Positions 43,919 to 56,000 are shown, counted from the stretch's first letter. The stretch is 64,000 nt of DNA from Miscanthus floridulus (GCF_019320115.1 NC_089586.1:682001-746000), one strand, 5' to 3'. Numbers and translations are program-made. Notes: generated by a model not told the origin, from the sequence alone.

Positions 43919-44639
43919 TAGTTCTCATCAGAATCATCAGAGTCCAGAAGTAAAAAATGATCGTGCGTCTTGGGAAAGAACAACTCAGATATGGCACTTG
44001 AATGGTTTTGTTTGATTTCGCCAAGTTGTTCCCAATTGCGTGTGTAAATTCTAGTGATCCCAAGAAATGGCCGGAGATGTATAAAAGATCAGTTTGGAAA
44101 GAAATCAAATTATATACGTGCATTGAATTCATTTTGTTTGGTGAGGCCTAGATCCTCCTTGTTTCTCTTGTTGAAGTGCGTGCAGTATGTGCTCCGAATG
44201 CGAGATATCCTTGTTGACTCGTCTTCTCAGGTCATGGCTGGAGTGTGCGAGTTTTTTTTCCCCTCTTGTACTGTATTTGCACCCTTCAGAATGTACACTT
44301 GTTGTCATTGTTCGAGTCCCACTAGCTACTCAGGAGCACATGTAAAACTGTGTTATTTTTGTGGACAACTATAAACTTGATTCCTTGAGCTACCCGCATC
44401 CACAAGTCAATTGGAAAGAAGGAAAATCCAGCTCTAAATTTTATATCGTGAAACCAAAATGGGCTCCTGCATTTTGAACACCAATTTGTTTTTGTGCATC
44501 TCTGGATGTCTGCATATGCACTTGACGACTTGATGTTGCATTGGTGGATTGAATTCAGTAAGGGGAGGTGATTCGACAGGAAGGCGCTTTTCTTCCTTGT
44601 TTGTTTGGAAAGGAACAAGAAAGTGTTCAGCTATAGCTG
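43919..44639. other. Intergenic, no gene recognised
   Basis: Short frames only; no repeat borders seen. Confidence 0.45.
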
Positions 44640-46035
44640 CTGTCTGTGCCATGGGACAAATTTGGATATAGGGCAGTAGTGGTGGTGGTGGTCCCCGACG
44701 AAGACCCTGACTTTTCCAACACGTTGGACTCGGATCAGACGTGTAGAGGTGAGTAGTGGTGACAAATTTGGATATAGGGCAGTAGAGGTGAGTCAATTTG
44801 GAAGAGACAGTGATACGTATCAGACGTCCACCGCGGCATCTCCGCACCACGCGCCGACGCTCCTCTGCTGAGCCACGCCCTGCGCCCTACCCCCACGCGC
44901 GTCCCACGAGAGCGTGCGCCCCGCTGCCTCCTTCTCTCTTCTCCTACTCCGGTATCGTGGTGGCCCCGGCACGAGTCCCTGGCAACCCCCATATCACGGG
45001 CACCCCCCTTCCTCTTCTCCGGCCGGACACCCCTGGCCTCAATTCCGATGCGGGGATGGGCGCAACCCCGGCGCCGGCCCCGGTGCGGGCGCGCAGCCCT
45101 GCTCCGGCACGGGACGCTCAGCGCAGCCTCCTTCTCCCCTATGTTCCTCGACCCCCGACGGCTCCTTCCCCCACCCTGCGTCCTTCCTCCCCACCCTGGC
45201 GGCGCCCCCCCCCCCCCCACACACTGGCGTCCTGCCCCACTTGGAGCCCTCAATGCCCGCAGATCCAGCGGCCATGGCGCTCTCTGCGCTAGAATCTCTC
45301 TCTTCCCACCCTATGTTGCAATTGTATCTTTTAATTGTTTCAGAAGGTTCAAAGGTACGTTACAGTTGAATCATATGGATGTTGCAAAAGTATATCGGGG
45401 ATGTTGCACTTTTGTTGATATGTTGCAAGTGTTTCAAAGGATTGTTGCAAACACTTTGTTCAAAATGTTTCACTTGTTTCTAGATGATGTTGCAATCATT
45501 TCTGATCTGGATGTTTTATACGCTTCGCACAAATGTTGCAATAATACGTTCCCAATGTTACAGTTGCTTCAGTCTCATGTTGCAGCAGTTGTTCTATGTT
45601 GTTGCAAGTGCTTTTATTCGATCATTGTTTCATATGCTTCACACCAATATTGTAATAATATGTTCTAAATATTTCAGCTCCTTCAACATAATGTTGCAGC
45701 AGTTGTTCCATGTTGTTGCAAGTGTTCTATTTGAGCTTTTTATGTTGTTCAGCTTGGGAGGGGCGAGCCAGGCGGACGGGGGCGCGTGGCTCGCCGGGGG
45801 CCTAGCGGGCGGAGGTGCTGCGGCCAGGGGGTGCTGGGGCGTGCTCGTCATGCGCGTGGGGCGGACGCGGCGGGCAACGGGGGCGAGCTGGGGGCATGCG
45901 GAATGGGTCGGGGGCGTGCGGAATGGGGCCGGGGGGCACGCTGGGGGTGTGCGCGCGGGTCGGGGGTAGAAACGAATGCGAGGGATTAAGCGCTTTTGAG
46001 GGGCGTCCGGACGCGTGTGGTGCGCCGGGCGCTAG
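44640..46035. mobile_element. Non-autonomous element: GC-rich flanks, TTGCA-rich core
   Basis: GC-rich arms (44810-45300 and 45755-46035) enclose a core (45310-45735) built of degenerate ATGTTGCA/GTTTCA phrases. The core includes a duplication of about 110-130 bp (45520-45620 versus 45630-45735). The right end cgtccggacgcg...ggcgctag resembles the one at 9020-9054. The long frames in the arms are proline/arginine-rich and open on both strands, so I do not call genes. A direct repeat (44650-44680 and 44755-44785) marks the left side. Type and exact borders are unsure. Confidence 0.5.
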
Positions 46036-46260
46036 ATTAGCTGATTTGGAAGTGACGACCAAGCATATCGTCCTTATTGGCTGCGTAACCGTAGCACTTT
46101 GTTTCGTCTTTAAAAAGATATCGAAAGAAGTTCCCGGAAACGTCATAAAAATAAAAATAAAACATACATCACTGGTTCTTCAGTACGAGCTGCCCGGCAA
46201 CCACCGTATGAGTTGCTGGTATATCGACGAGCCGGCCGTTCCGTGCTTTGAAGTATCTCA

Positions 46261-46501
46261 GGCCTCGTTTAGCTGTAGGAAGTTGGAATTTGGGGCTACT
46301 ATAGCACTTTCGTTTTTATTTAGCAATTAGTGTTTAATCATAGACTAATTAGACTCAAAACGTTTGTCTTGCAATTTCTCACCAAACTGTACAATTAGTT
46401 TTTTTTTCGTCTACATTTAATGCTCTATGTACGGGCCGTAAACATTGGATGTGACAGATACTATAACACTTTTTAAGAATTTGAGGTGTAACTAAAAGGC
46501 C
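46261..46501. mobile_element. Tourist-like MITE with TCA duplication
   Basis: 241 bp with TCA at 46258-46260 and 46502-46504. The ends are ggcctcgtttagctg and aactaaaaggcc. Confidence 0.85.
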
Positions 46502-46739
46502 TCAACAACTGGGCGAGTAGTAAACTAGCGACGACTGACCGAGTCTAGGTCTAGCACTAGCAGTAGCAGCACAATAATTCACTTCACTCATCTATTCCAG
46601 ATTCCCAGTTTGAGGCGCTGTTCGATCTGCGACCGAGTTTTTTTCTCCGCGCGCTTTGTCTGGTAGTAGTGGTAGCGACACGCTTCCGGACGTCGTTGGA
46701 TGCATTTGATCGAGTCGCCGCCGCTCGGCTTGTGCACTA

Positions 46740-46988
46740 GCACACGCGTGAAAATACAAGTCTTGGTGGATGGATGAGTCGTCGGAGATCGAGCGACGAC
46801 GGGCTCCGTATCCCTATAAAAACAGTGCCATTCTTTAGACCTGTGCTTTGGCTATTTAGACATGTGCTTTGGCGTGAAACAACGAGGGGATTTTTTTTTA
46901 ACCCTAGCCTAAAATTCGTTCCCACAGGGAGTCGAACCCAGGACCTAAGGAGTGCCGCTAGGATGCTCTAACCAGTTGAACTAGAGGC
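46740..46988 (-). mobile_element. tRNA-derived SINE
   Basis: On the minus strand the head carries a polymerase III A box (TAGTTCAACTGGTTAGAGCA, 46983-46964) and a B box (GGTTCGACTCC, 46938-46928). Next come a short A-run and a unique body containing cgccaaagcac. Heads like this are typical of grass SINEs. The cloverleaf is not that of a functional tRNA. The 3' end is approximate. Confidence 0.8.
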
Positions 46989-47348
46989 CAACAGCTCATG
47001 CCTAATACAATTACTAAATAGTAAAATTTATAGAATAATAAGTGTACAAAATAATAAGCAAGGTAAATGAAGTAGTGATCCGGGCGGGCATGCAAGGAGT
47101 AATTAAGTCTAAAAACCATAAACCCCTAATTTATCGTATTTAGTCAAGTTAGAGCCTCGGGTGAGTGAAGCACAACTCCTGCAAAACTATTATCGTCACT
47201 AGCTAATCTAGTTGAGTTGGTGTAATCTCTAGGTTACCAATTTGATTTATGTATGAGTTTGGAAATACCAAAATCTAAATAGAGAGTCCATGTAAAACAA
47301 AATTAATGAAGGAAAAAATCAATAGTTTTTATCGAAACTAAATGCTTA

Positions 47349-47582
47349 CTTTGTCCCAAAACAATACACATCTTATTTTAGGAGTCATTGTTTAAAGTTT
47401 GATTAGATCTATAGAAAAATAGTATCAATATTTGTTTCTCTAAACTTGCTTATATGAAAATATATTCTACAATTAATCTTATAATACTTATTATGCATCA
47501 TAAATATTAATAATTTTTATATGCATTTAGTAGAACTTTAAAAAATAAAAGCGAGATGACATTCTCGTGAGGACCGAGGGAG
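47349..47582. mobile_element. Stowaway MITE
   Basis: 234 bp, ctttgtcccaaaacaa to gaggaccgagggag, with TA at 47347-47348 and 47583-47584. Confidence 0.8.
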
Positions 47583-47604
47583 TAATCCATATTGACTATA
47601 ATTA

Positions 47605-47868
47605 GGGCATATTTGGATCACCAACTAAACTTTAGTTGACTAAATTTAGCTATTAGAGATCCAAACGGCCCAGCTAAAAGACCAACTAAAATTTAGCTGA
47701 GTTTACCTACCTCAACGCAGCTAAACCCAGCTAAAGTTTAGCTGAGTCCATTAGCTGGAGGATCTAAACACCCCCGCTAAAGCTTAGCTGAAAGAACTTT
47801 TAACTAGCTAAAGTTTAGTTTTAAAATTTTAGCTAGCTAAACTGTAGTTGGGTGGATCAAACAGGCCC
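47605..47868. mobile_element. Tourist-like MITE rich in AGCTAAA phrases
   Basis: 264 bp, gggcatatttggatc to ggatcaaacaggccc. The inside is full of mutually complementary agctaaa/tttagct phrases, so almost the whole unit can fold. Flanks are TTA and TCA. Confidence 0.75.
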
Positions 47869-48120
47869 TCAATAAATGCCTAAATTCAAGACTGAAAATC
47901 ATAAAAAGAAGTAGTAGTTTGATTTCCTTACACTGAAAAGTGAAATTCATCTAAAATGATAGTAATAATATTCTAATCACGATTCCATTTCCTTAAAAGT
48001 GAAAGGAATGCACACTAAGCTCCTGCGCTGGTTTTGCTGACTGATGATGGAGTACTAACAGTACGTTCCCGCGTAAACCGTACCATACGGCATGCCGGGA
48101 TGTCGCTCACGGCGGCGCTT

Positions 48121-48222
48121 AGTTTGTTTTATTATCCCGGCCGTGAAACAAACAAGATATAGTTTGTTTTATTATTCCGGCCGTGAAGCAAACAAGATAT
48201 AGTTTGTTTTATTATCCCGGCC
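48121..48222. repeat. 40-bp tandem repeat, 2.5 copies
   Basis: The unit begins agtttgttttattatcccgg and closes with aaacaaacaagatat, at 48121, 48161 and 48201 (partial). Each unit holds a short inverted pair, gtttgtttt and aaacaaac. Confidence 0.9.
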
Positions 48223-48842
48223 TTTCGCATTGCGCCGCCTATTTAGAGTTGCAAGGAACATACCAGGATGATCTCCTTAGCAGTATCTATCAGCCACAAT
48301 CTATTGCCTTTATCTCACTGACATATGGGTCCGGTCATTTATGTATAAGAAGACTTCCATTTTGCTACGGTGATCTTCGTGCGTGACCACGCAATACAGG
48401 CTTCTTCGTTGAAAATGAATGGCACAGCAGGCCAGACCCGTACATCTGTCGTTATAAATTGGCTTATAAATTATAGTATAATATTTTTTTCTTCTAACAA
48501 ATCAGGCATTCAAACAGGACCAGCGGCTTTACGAGCAGCGAGCAGAGCCCCGGTCGCGGTACTGTTTGATTTCCTTTTCTGCGGCCATCTCCTTCACAGA
48601 CTACTACTGCTAGTACCTGACTTTTTTTCTGTGGTCAAACAAGTCAGCGCCCAGAGTGATGATCCCCAGCCTGTGCCGCCCGCGCTTGCCGTGCCTCAAC
48701 CTGCACCTGCCTTCGGCTGGATGCAAATGAAACCGAGTAAGTAATCAATTTTTCTTGTTTGTCGCAGAAAAACAGGATGGTTTTGCTGACAAAAGGCGCC
48801 GCTCTCTTCACCCCCGTTTTCAAAACTGTTTGTTGGAACTTG
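48223..48842. other. Intergenic, no gene recognised
   Basis: Contains short frames (for example 48370-48744) without protein-like pattern. Confidence 0.45.
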
Positions 48843-49085
48843 GGGCCAGTTTAGATGCAAATTTTTTTGCAAAATACTACTGTAGCAGGTTTCGTTGTTA
48901 TTTGGTAATTAGTGTCCAATCATAGTCTAATTAGGCTTAAAAAACTCGTCTCGTGGATTTCGTCTAAACTATGTAATTAGTTTTATTTTTTATTTATATT
49001 TAATGCTTCATACATGCGTCCAAAGATTTGATGTGACGGAGAATCTTGAAAAAATTGACAAAACGAAATGGAACTAAACAGGGCC
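48843..49085. mobile_element. Tourist-like MITE with TTG duplication
   Basis: 243 bp with TTG on both sides (48840-48842 and 49086-49088). Sister of 43684-43915. Confidence 0.85.
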
Positions 49086-49329
49086 TTGGAAGACGCGTTT
49101 GGCTGGTGGCTGCCATATGGCTGTACCCTGTACTGTACTTGCCTGGCGGTTTCCAACGGGCAACTTGTTTAGCCTGCCTGGGTCACAGCCAACTCATGGG
49201 TGCCACAAGCTTTTAACTTTAACACTGAGCACTGACACTTGAACCTAAATAAATGAATCGAAGCATCACAGCAGAATAAATACAAACCAAATATAAATCT
49301 GTGGATTGGAGCCCGAACATGCATAGGAA

Positions 49330-50092
49330 AAAAACAAGATGGAGTGATCCTAAAACTAGATTTCAGAAAAGCGTATGATAAACTAAATTGGCCTTTTATA
49401 CAAAAGTTCTAAGGATGAAATGATTCTCTCCAGTTTGGTGTGAATAAATTTCAAGAATCATGACTATAGGGAGTGTTGCATGACTAGAGGGAGTGTTGCA
49501 GTAAAGGTAAATGATAATTTAGGTCATTATTTCCAAACAAGAAAAGGAGTGCGGCAGGGGATCCGTTATCTCCAATTTTATTTAATATAGTGGTTGATAT
49601 GTTGGCAATTCTTATTTCACGAGCAAAAGAGGCCAAACAAATTCAGGAAGTGGTTCCACACTTAGTAGATGAAGGACTCTAAGTCCTTCAGTATGCGGAT
49701 GATACTATCATCTTAATGGACAACTGATCTAGAGAGGGCCAAAAACATGAAGCTCCTGCTTTGTGCTTTTGAACAATTATCAGGACTCAAGATCAATTTC
49801 TATAAGAGTGAGTTGTTTTGTTACGGAGCGGCCAAAGCTAATCAAAATGAATACACACAAATTTTTGGGTGTGATGTGGGATCGTTTTTGTTTAAATACC
49901 TAGAAATTCCAACGCACTATAGAAAACTCATGAATAAGGACTGAAAACATGTGGAAGAAAGATTTCAGAAGAGACTGAGTGGTTGGAGGAGTAAAATGTT
50001 GTCAGTAGGAGGAAGGCTTGTACTAATTAACTCGGCTCTAAGTAGTCTTCCCATATTCATGATGTCCTTTTTGAAAAACGTAGAGGGGTTTT
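49330..50092 (+). pseudogene. LINE (L1-type) reverse transcriptase remnant, part 1
   Basis: The plus-strand frames together show LKLDFRKAYDKLNWPFIQKV, TRKGVRQG, SPILFNIVVDMLAILISRAK, the catalytic LQYADDTIIL (about 49691-49720), FEQLSGLKINFYKSELFCYG and RLSGWRSKMLSVGGRLVLIN. These are RT domains 3-7 and the thumb of plant non-LTR retrotransposons. Several stops and shifts interrupt it, and the endonuclease part to the left is missing. The sequence resumes at 60885 after an LTR element inserted between VEG and LKKLDYF. Confidence 0.85.
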
Positions 50093-50689
50093 TGTAACAT
50101 CCTCAGTGTTACATTGTACAGCTTTTCGCTAACACACTGCATAAGCATCATATTTGTGTATACATGTTGGTATTATAGGGTATAAAGCAATTTTTAAAAC
50201 TTGAAGCGTTCCTTTGATACAGGAAACGAGATTACATTTCATGCCGCATGGTGTTACTTAGGGTTCTTAATGAATTTTTATTGAACGAAAATGCTACAGG
50301 ACGCGTATGTGAACTTTAACAAAGTTGGTAGTATAAACTTCATAGGTGACGGTGAAGTACTTGCGGTCGGAAATGGGGTTCGCTAGCTAGTGTGTCGAGT
50401 AGCTTGGAAAAGGAATGCGACGCGAAACCATTCGAAGTTTAAGTCATTTCACGTAAGTTTGAAAATGGGTCGACGAAGCCATGTTCGACAATTTTTGTAG
50501 GGCGATCGGGTTAAGAAGTGGCGAGATGTTTTGGCACGGTTGGCTAGCCCTAGGTACCCTTTTGAGTGTAGAACAACTGGTTTGGCGTTTGGAGCACTGG
50601 GTTAGAGTTTTTTAGCCACTTTAAAAAGCGTGCACGGCACATTGTCCATCTCCGGGCGTGGTCACCACCTCTGCTCGGTGTTCGCCTAA

Positions 50690-50870
50690 ACGGTCGTTTA
50701 GCCCGTTTAAACGCCGTGTAAACGCTACATGGTGGTGCGCCGTTTCCGTTTAATCACCCGTTTACCCCGTTTAATTGGCCGTTTAGCCCGTTTAATGGGA
50801 CGTTTTGCCCGAATAATGGCTAAACGGTAGGTGACTGACTGTTTACCGTTTAGCGTTGTGGGCCGAGCCG
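50690..50870. repeat. Cluster of CCGTTTA / TAAACGG motifs
   Basis: About a dozen cgttta or taaacg phrases in both orientations within 180 bp, many as cgtttagcccgttta. They are irregularly spaced and not telomeric. Confidence 0.8.
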
Positions 50871-51426
50871 CGCAAGTTGGGCCGCAAGTTAGAAATCAGT
50901 TTCTTTAATTTCCAGTAAAGTAGAAATGCTTATTTAATTTAGTTATGAGCTAAACTTTGATAAATTGTAGTAAATTGTGTAGTTGTCCAAAAATAGTAAA
51001 ACCAATTTTGTTAGATTCACAAAATTACCATCTACTTGTTAGTACAGTTAGCTTAGTATTATGTGGATTAAAAAGTGTAGGAATTTTCGTGGTAGATTGG
51101 CGATGGATATAGCTATAACAATTTTTACAGTAGGCTCGCTAGGTTATTATGTAGTTGCTTTCAATTTTATAGCCTTAGAATGAGTTGGGAAATAGAATAG
51201 CTAATACCCTTGCTTTATCTTATATAGTGTAGATCAACGTTAGGAGTAAGAATACATGTAGTTGTTATCATATTGTATGCCATAAGTCAAATTTGTTATC
51301 GGCAACGATAGATAGCTTAATACTGTGGTCAGTAACACTAGCTTAGTGGTTAAACAGATGTACCTTTATTTTAAGAGTTGTTGTTCCTATGTTACTAAGC
51401 ATTGCATCATCATTTCATGCATGTAG

Positions 51427-51568
51427 ACCATGAGCTGGTAGATTTCGTGCCCGTCGACGAGCAGGAGTACGACGAGGTGATTGAGGAGTACGAGGAGGAG
51501 ATCCTGGTGCAGGAGGGAGCCCGGAGCCTGTTGGTGCTGACCTTACTAACCCGTTGCCTGCCCAAGGT
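51427..51568 (+). other. Exon-like acidic reading frame inside the 5' LTR
   Basis: Between a pyrimidine/AG acceptor-like site (catgcatgtag) and a CAAG|GTAAGC donor is a frame reading DHELVDFVPVDEQEYDEVIE and EYEEEILVQEGA. It then loses register by one base relative to the copy in the right LTR. Composition is strongly acidic. I know no family for it. Presence in both LTRs shows it belonged to the element before insertion. Confidence 0.5.
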
Positions 51569-52897
51569 AAGCCCCGGTGCATAACCTCTATTTTTATGAT
51601 CACTGAATATATATATGATATGCATTTACGTTACAGGCATTTTATGAAAACCACATGCATAAGTATATTTACCTATGAGTCCTACTAGTATAGGGTGAGT
51701 AGCCGCTATGCTCAGGATATCGGTAGCATGAGTAACCTATCGTTACTCACAAGTAGGTGATAAATATGATCACTCATGGTAAAATGTTGTAAAGGTAAAT
51801 GGTGACCGGGCGGGGATATGGTTTGGGTATTGGTGGGTGTAAGGCGTGGTGTCCTACGGTCAACAGGGCATAGCTCGGTTACACTTTTTCCCTGTCTATG
51901 TCGATTAAGGACCGATCGTTGCATATGGCTCTAGGCAAGTCACAGATCTATTGTCCCGAGCACATACTTGGGTATAGGCGCAGCGAAGACTTGTTGCTCT
52001 CTTGTCGTGGATCTGGCTCTTTCCGGACCGACTGATTGGAGGCGCAGAGGGCTGGAGGTCCTTGCACCACACTAAGTCCAGGGACTCAGGAGTGTGGGCT
52101 TGGAGTCCAAGTTTGGACGGAGACCTAGACACCTAGGACAGGAGAGTGATGGTTTGGTCCTGCTTGTGCCTAGGGTACAAGCGGGGCATGTGTCTTCGGG
52201 GCACCCAGCTGGGGGCATTGATTCGTGAATCGTCAGCGTTCCGGTATGGCCCTTCTGTGGTTTAGCACCGTAGTAAGAACAGAAAGTTGAAAGGAGAAAA
52301 AATGGAACTGATTGCTCAACTCTTGCTTGAAAGTAGAACAGGTGCTTATATAGACTGGCTAGATGATAACTTAATACGGCTGATAATAATAACACAAGTA
52401 AGGACTCACTATTAGTATTGCTTTCTGCTCAAAAGAAACCAGCAAACCATAAAGCTTATCATATTCATTGGAGTCGGGAAATTATTCCCATTAGTCGGAT
52501 AAGTCTTGCGAGTACATTGTGTACTTAGGGTTTATTTACCCCTATTGCAGGTGATGCATGAGAAGTACCTTTATGTGGAGGATTCTTCTGGTGGGCTCAG
52601 ACAGATTCCTCGTTCCCATCGCTAGATGTTTATTTAAATTTCATTGTTTATCATTCCTCACTCTGACATTTGGCAATGTAATAATGTAGTTATTAAGAAC
52701 TTCTGATGTATGAAATGGACCTATATTGTAACTCGTTCTCGTTATTGGATCCTTGGGGGAAATGTGGATCTTTCGGGTTCTCCCTCGGGGTGTGCCCGAT
52801 GGATACCGCTCGCTGTAGCCTATTTTCGGGGTGCTTAGTGTCTGGTGGGAGACGAGTACCTCCGTAAGCATGCTATTTCGGGCGGTTCTGCCACAGT

Positions 52898-52909
52898 TGG
52901 TATCAGAGC
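52898..52909 (+). other. Primer-binding site, initiator tRNA-Met type
   Basis: TGGTATCAGAGC, two bases after the 5' LTR. Confidence 0.9.
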
Positions 52910-53370
52910 CAATAATGGTTACGAGTTTCATTAATTTTTTTCAAAACTTAAAAATTTGATCAACAAAAGCTTTGTGAAAAGTAGGATGCGATTAAGTTAG
53001 TTAAATAAGTATAAGCCCTAGCAATATGGTCCATCTAGGATAGCGACACTGGTTTATCTAATCAGTTTTCTACAGGTACACTGACTTACGTTGCGTAAGA
53101 AATCACTTAGTATTATGAAAAGTGAGTGTGCGATGTGCCAAAAATTTTACGAATGCCGCTATATTCTGGCTTGAGTGAATGTATAGGACGATACATGCAT
53201 CATGATACTAGCATCCTTACTTAAACCGAAATCCCCCTACATGTATAATTGAATTAGTAAATTGATAGGACTAATTAAAGGAATGCTTTAATAAACGTGC
53301 TGTCAATTCTCTAATCCCTTGCTTCTAATCGAGGAAGTTGTTCAAAATGGATGGTTCCTACCTCTTATAG

Positions 53371-54350
53371 ATGAATCTAAGAGTCGGACGTGGGAGCACC
53401 AATTCTGGGGCGGCTCATGGTCTTGGCGAGGGCCAAGGCAAGAGTGGTCGGGCCATTGAGCACGACAGCGAGGGGTGTCAAGAGGTTCCACCTCTAGCTC
53501 CTCATCCTTTCCCGCCCCTGCCACCGCCACCGCCAATGACTCATGCTGAGATGATGGCGGAGCTATTGGCTGCTCATCGAGAGTCAACCCGTGCCATGGA
53601 GATAATGGCACAAGATGTCGCTGGCTTCGCCCGCGGTAGCCACTGGGGGCAACGGTGGGAATGAGGGTGGTGCCCATTGTCCTGAGGGACCCTCCTCTTA
53701 CCAGGACTTCCTCAAGACTCACCCACCCACTTTGACCCTATCCGATGAGCCCCTGGATGCAGAGCACTGGCTTCGTATTCTGGAGCAGAAGTTTTTGTTG
53801 CTCAATGTGACCGACGACCAGAAAGTGTGTTTTGCAGCGCAACAGCTATTGGGCTCTTCAAGTGCATGGTGGGATACTTTCCATGCCATGCATCAGCCAG
53901 ATCATCGACAACCTGGTAGGAGTTCACCACTGCATTCAGAGAGTTCTATATTTCTGCTGGTGTCATCAACCGAAAACTGACTGAGTTCTTAGAGTTGTGA
54001 TAGGGGAGTATGACAGTGATGGACTATGTGAATAAGTTCAATCACTTGGCCTAGTATGCTGGCATTCATGTGGGCACTGACGACAGGAAGAAGGACCGCT
54101 TCTTTCATGGTCTCTCTTCCATCCTTCAGGAGAAGCTATACACGACGAACTATCAGACCTTTGGGGCACTAATGAACACCGCCATTGCCATGGAGGGCTT
54201 TCAGTGAGAGTCCTAGGCTGAGTGGAAGAGGAAATGGGTGGCTGCGGGGTCTTCTAGCCATCCCCACACTCAGAAGGTACAAGTTGTCCGATGGGGGCCC
54301 TATCAGTCATCAGATGGGCCTTCGTTTCGGCAGCCCCAGCAGACGGGCCT
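53371..54350 (+). pseudogene. Ty3/gypsy gag remnant
   Basis: A proline-rich N-terminal part (53371-53636, MTHAEMMAELLAAHRESTRA) shifts frame near 53630. It continues with SSYQDFLKTHPPTLTLSDEP, DAEHWLRILEQKFLLLNVTD and FAAQQLLGSSSAWWDTFHAM, the plant gypsy gag core. Further on, VMDYVNKFNHLA and KKDRFFHGLSSILQEKLYTT appear in other frames, with TGA/TAG stops. The region ends abruptly in LTR sequence at 54351; zinc knuckle, protease and pol are absent. Confidence 0.8.
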
Positions 54351-54486
54351 AAAGTAGAAATGCTTATTTAATTTAGTTATGAGCTAAACTTTGATAAATT
54401 GTAGTAAATTGTGTAGTTGTCCAAAAATAGTGAAACCAAATTTGTTAGATTCACAAAATTACCATCTACTTGTTAGTATAGTTAGC
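54351..54486 (+). repeat. LTR fragment A
   Basis: Matches 5' LTR positions about 50921-51055 and stops at the Tat-type LTR start (54487). Confidence 0.85.
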
Positions 54487-55755
54487 TGTGATGATGGTAG
54501 GGTCATTATCGGTGCAGAATGTGACCAACTAGTGAATATTTATTGTTTTGTTGTATGTTGTGATCGGAGGTGGCCTAGCACTCAATGACACATGATTTAT
54601 ACTAGTTCAGGCAACGTGCCCTATGTCCAGTCAGGGTCGGTCAGTGACTTTATTCCTGAGCCTAGGTGCTTGAAGTTTGCAGTGGGGTTACAAACGAGAG
54701 GGAGAAAGATGGGGTGTACAAGAGGTCCGGTCGGCTCCGACCGGAAGGGCCGAGAGTGACAGGAACTTCGCTAGTGAGCTTGAGGTATGAACCTAGGTGG
54801 TTCTACTGGTTGTGAGCTATTGGACTAATGAATCTAAAGGAACTGAAGCTTGGATCTCTGGAATCGGTCGGTCTCCTCTGTTGGAGGAAGCGCACCCCCT
54901 TTTATAGATGAAGGGGATGGCTTTACAAGTGAGAGTGAAAGGGTGCGTATGCTACCGAGCCTTGTTGTCCACGCTTACCGAGCCATGTTGCCCACACCGG
55001 TGGGTACCAGATAATGGTGGGCGCCTACAATACTGTTGATGTCGCTATAGAATGTCAGATGCACACAGGAGGTCATGCTGCCTTTTTCCAAGATGGTGGA
55101 CGTTGGTACCTATAAATACTGTTTGATGCCTAAAGGCATGTGAGGAGTCTTGCTATGTTCACCCGGTATGGTAAATCCTGGTGCCCATACCGCTATCAAT
55201 GTCTGGAGACACGCGGGGGTCCTACCGTATGGGAGTTTTAGCGGCCCCTACAATACTATAGAGGGAGATGTCGGCGCCTACAATACTATTGGTGTCAGGG
55301 TGGCTGCAGAGTACTGTTCCATGCAGGGTATGGTCCCTGGTATAGTGGTTTTGACTTATGAGCCTTGCCTTGTCTTTCTCCGCACGTCTTCTGGTTCCTA
55401 CCGAACGGGGCGTCCCCGGTCGGATGGCTCCAGTCGGCTCTGAGTGCGCCGGTCGAAGAAGAGTGGTGAGTAGGGTTCCTACGAGCCCCGATCGGAGGGA
55501 CACAGGGTCAGAGTCGGAAGTAGGGCTCAGGGTAGGCCTTCCGATCGGAGGCCGTCCGGAGACGGCTAGAGCCCAAATCAAGCGCTCCGGTCGGATAGGT
55601 GGGCCGAAGTGGCCGATGAGCGGGCATTGCTCTTCTTAGGCCTGGCCTTCTGGTTGGTTGCTGGACCGCCCCTTTGCCCTATTACTTTTTAGACTCTTGG
55701 GCCGAGCCTTGGCACAGAAGCCGGTCCCCGAGGGACCCCGGGTTTATGAACTCAA

Positions 55756-56000
55756 CAGGAGCCCCAGAGCCCCTGGGCGATTCAGGTAGAATCATCCAAG
55801 GGATTTTTGTCTTGTCGATGGGTACGCACGAGCGCACCCATGGGTGTAGCTCCCGAGCCCCTAGGTGGTTCGGCAGAATCGTCTGGGGGTGATCTGTGTC
55901 ATCAGGGGAAGTTTTTTGTTTTGTCGATGGGTGCGCGCGAGTGCACCTGCGGGTGTAGCCCCTGAGCCCCCGGGTGGTTCGGGAGGAACCGTCTAGGGGG
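55756..56000 (-). repeat. Polypurine-tract modules of Tat-type element 2
   Basis: Three modules with cccgagccc(c/t) purine-tract cores and a nearby gtgattc/gtggttcgg phrase, spaced 91 and 109 bp. Confidence 0.6.

Larger units (their letters stand above)
50093..52895 (+). repeat. 5' LTR of the 50-61 kb element
   Basis: 2803 bp. It contains a CGTTTA-rich cluster (50690-50870) and an exon-like acidic frame (51427-51568). Confidence 0.9.

Noticed and set aside
44735..45668. Proline/arginine-rich frames of 150-200 codons
   Set aside because: Open on both strands in a repetitive GC-rich element that recurs elsewhere in the window; no domain seen.
46917..46988. A tRNA gene on the minus strand
   Set aside because: A and B boxes are present, but the arms do not make a functional cloverleaf and the head continues into a SINE body with an A-run.
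50690..50870. Interstitial telomeric repeat
   Set aside because: The phrase is CGTTTA/CCGTTTA, not the plant telomere TTTAGGG, and spacing is irregular.
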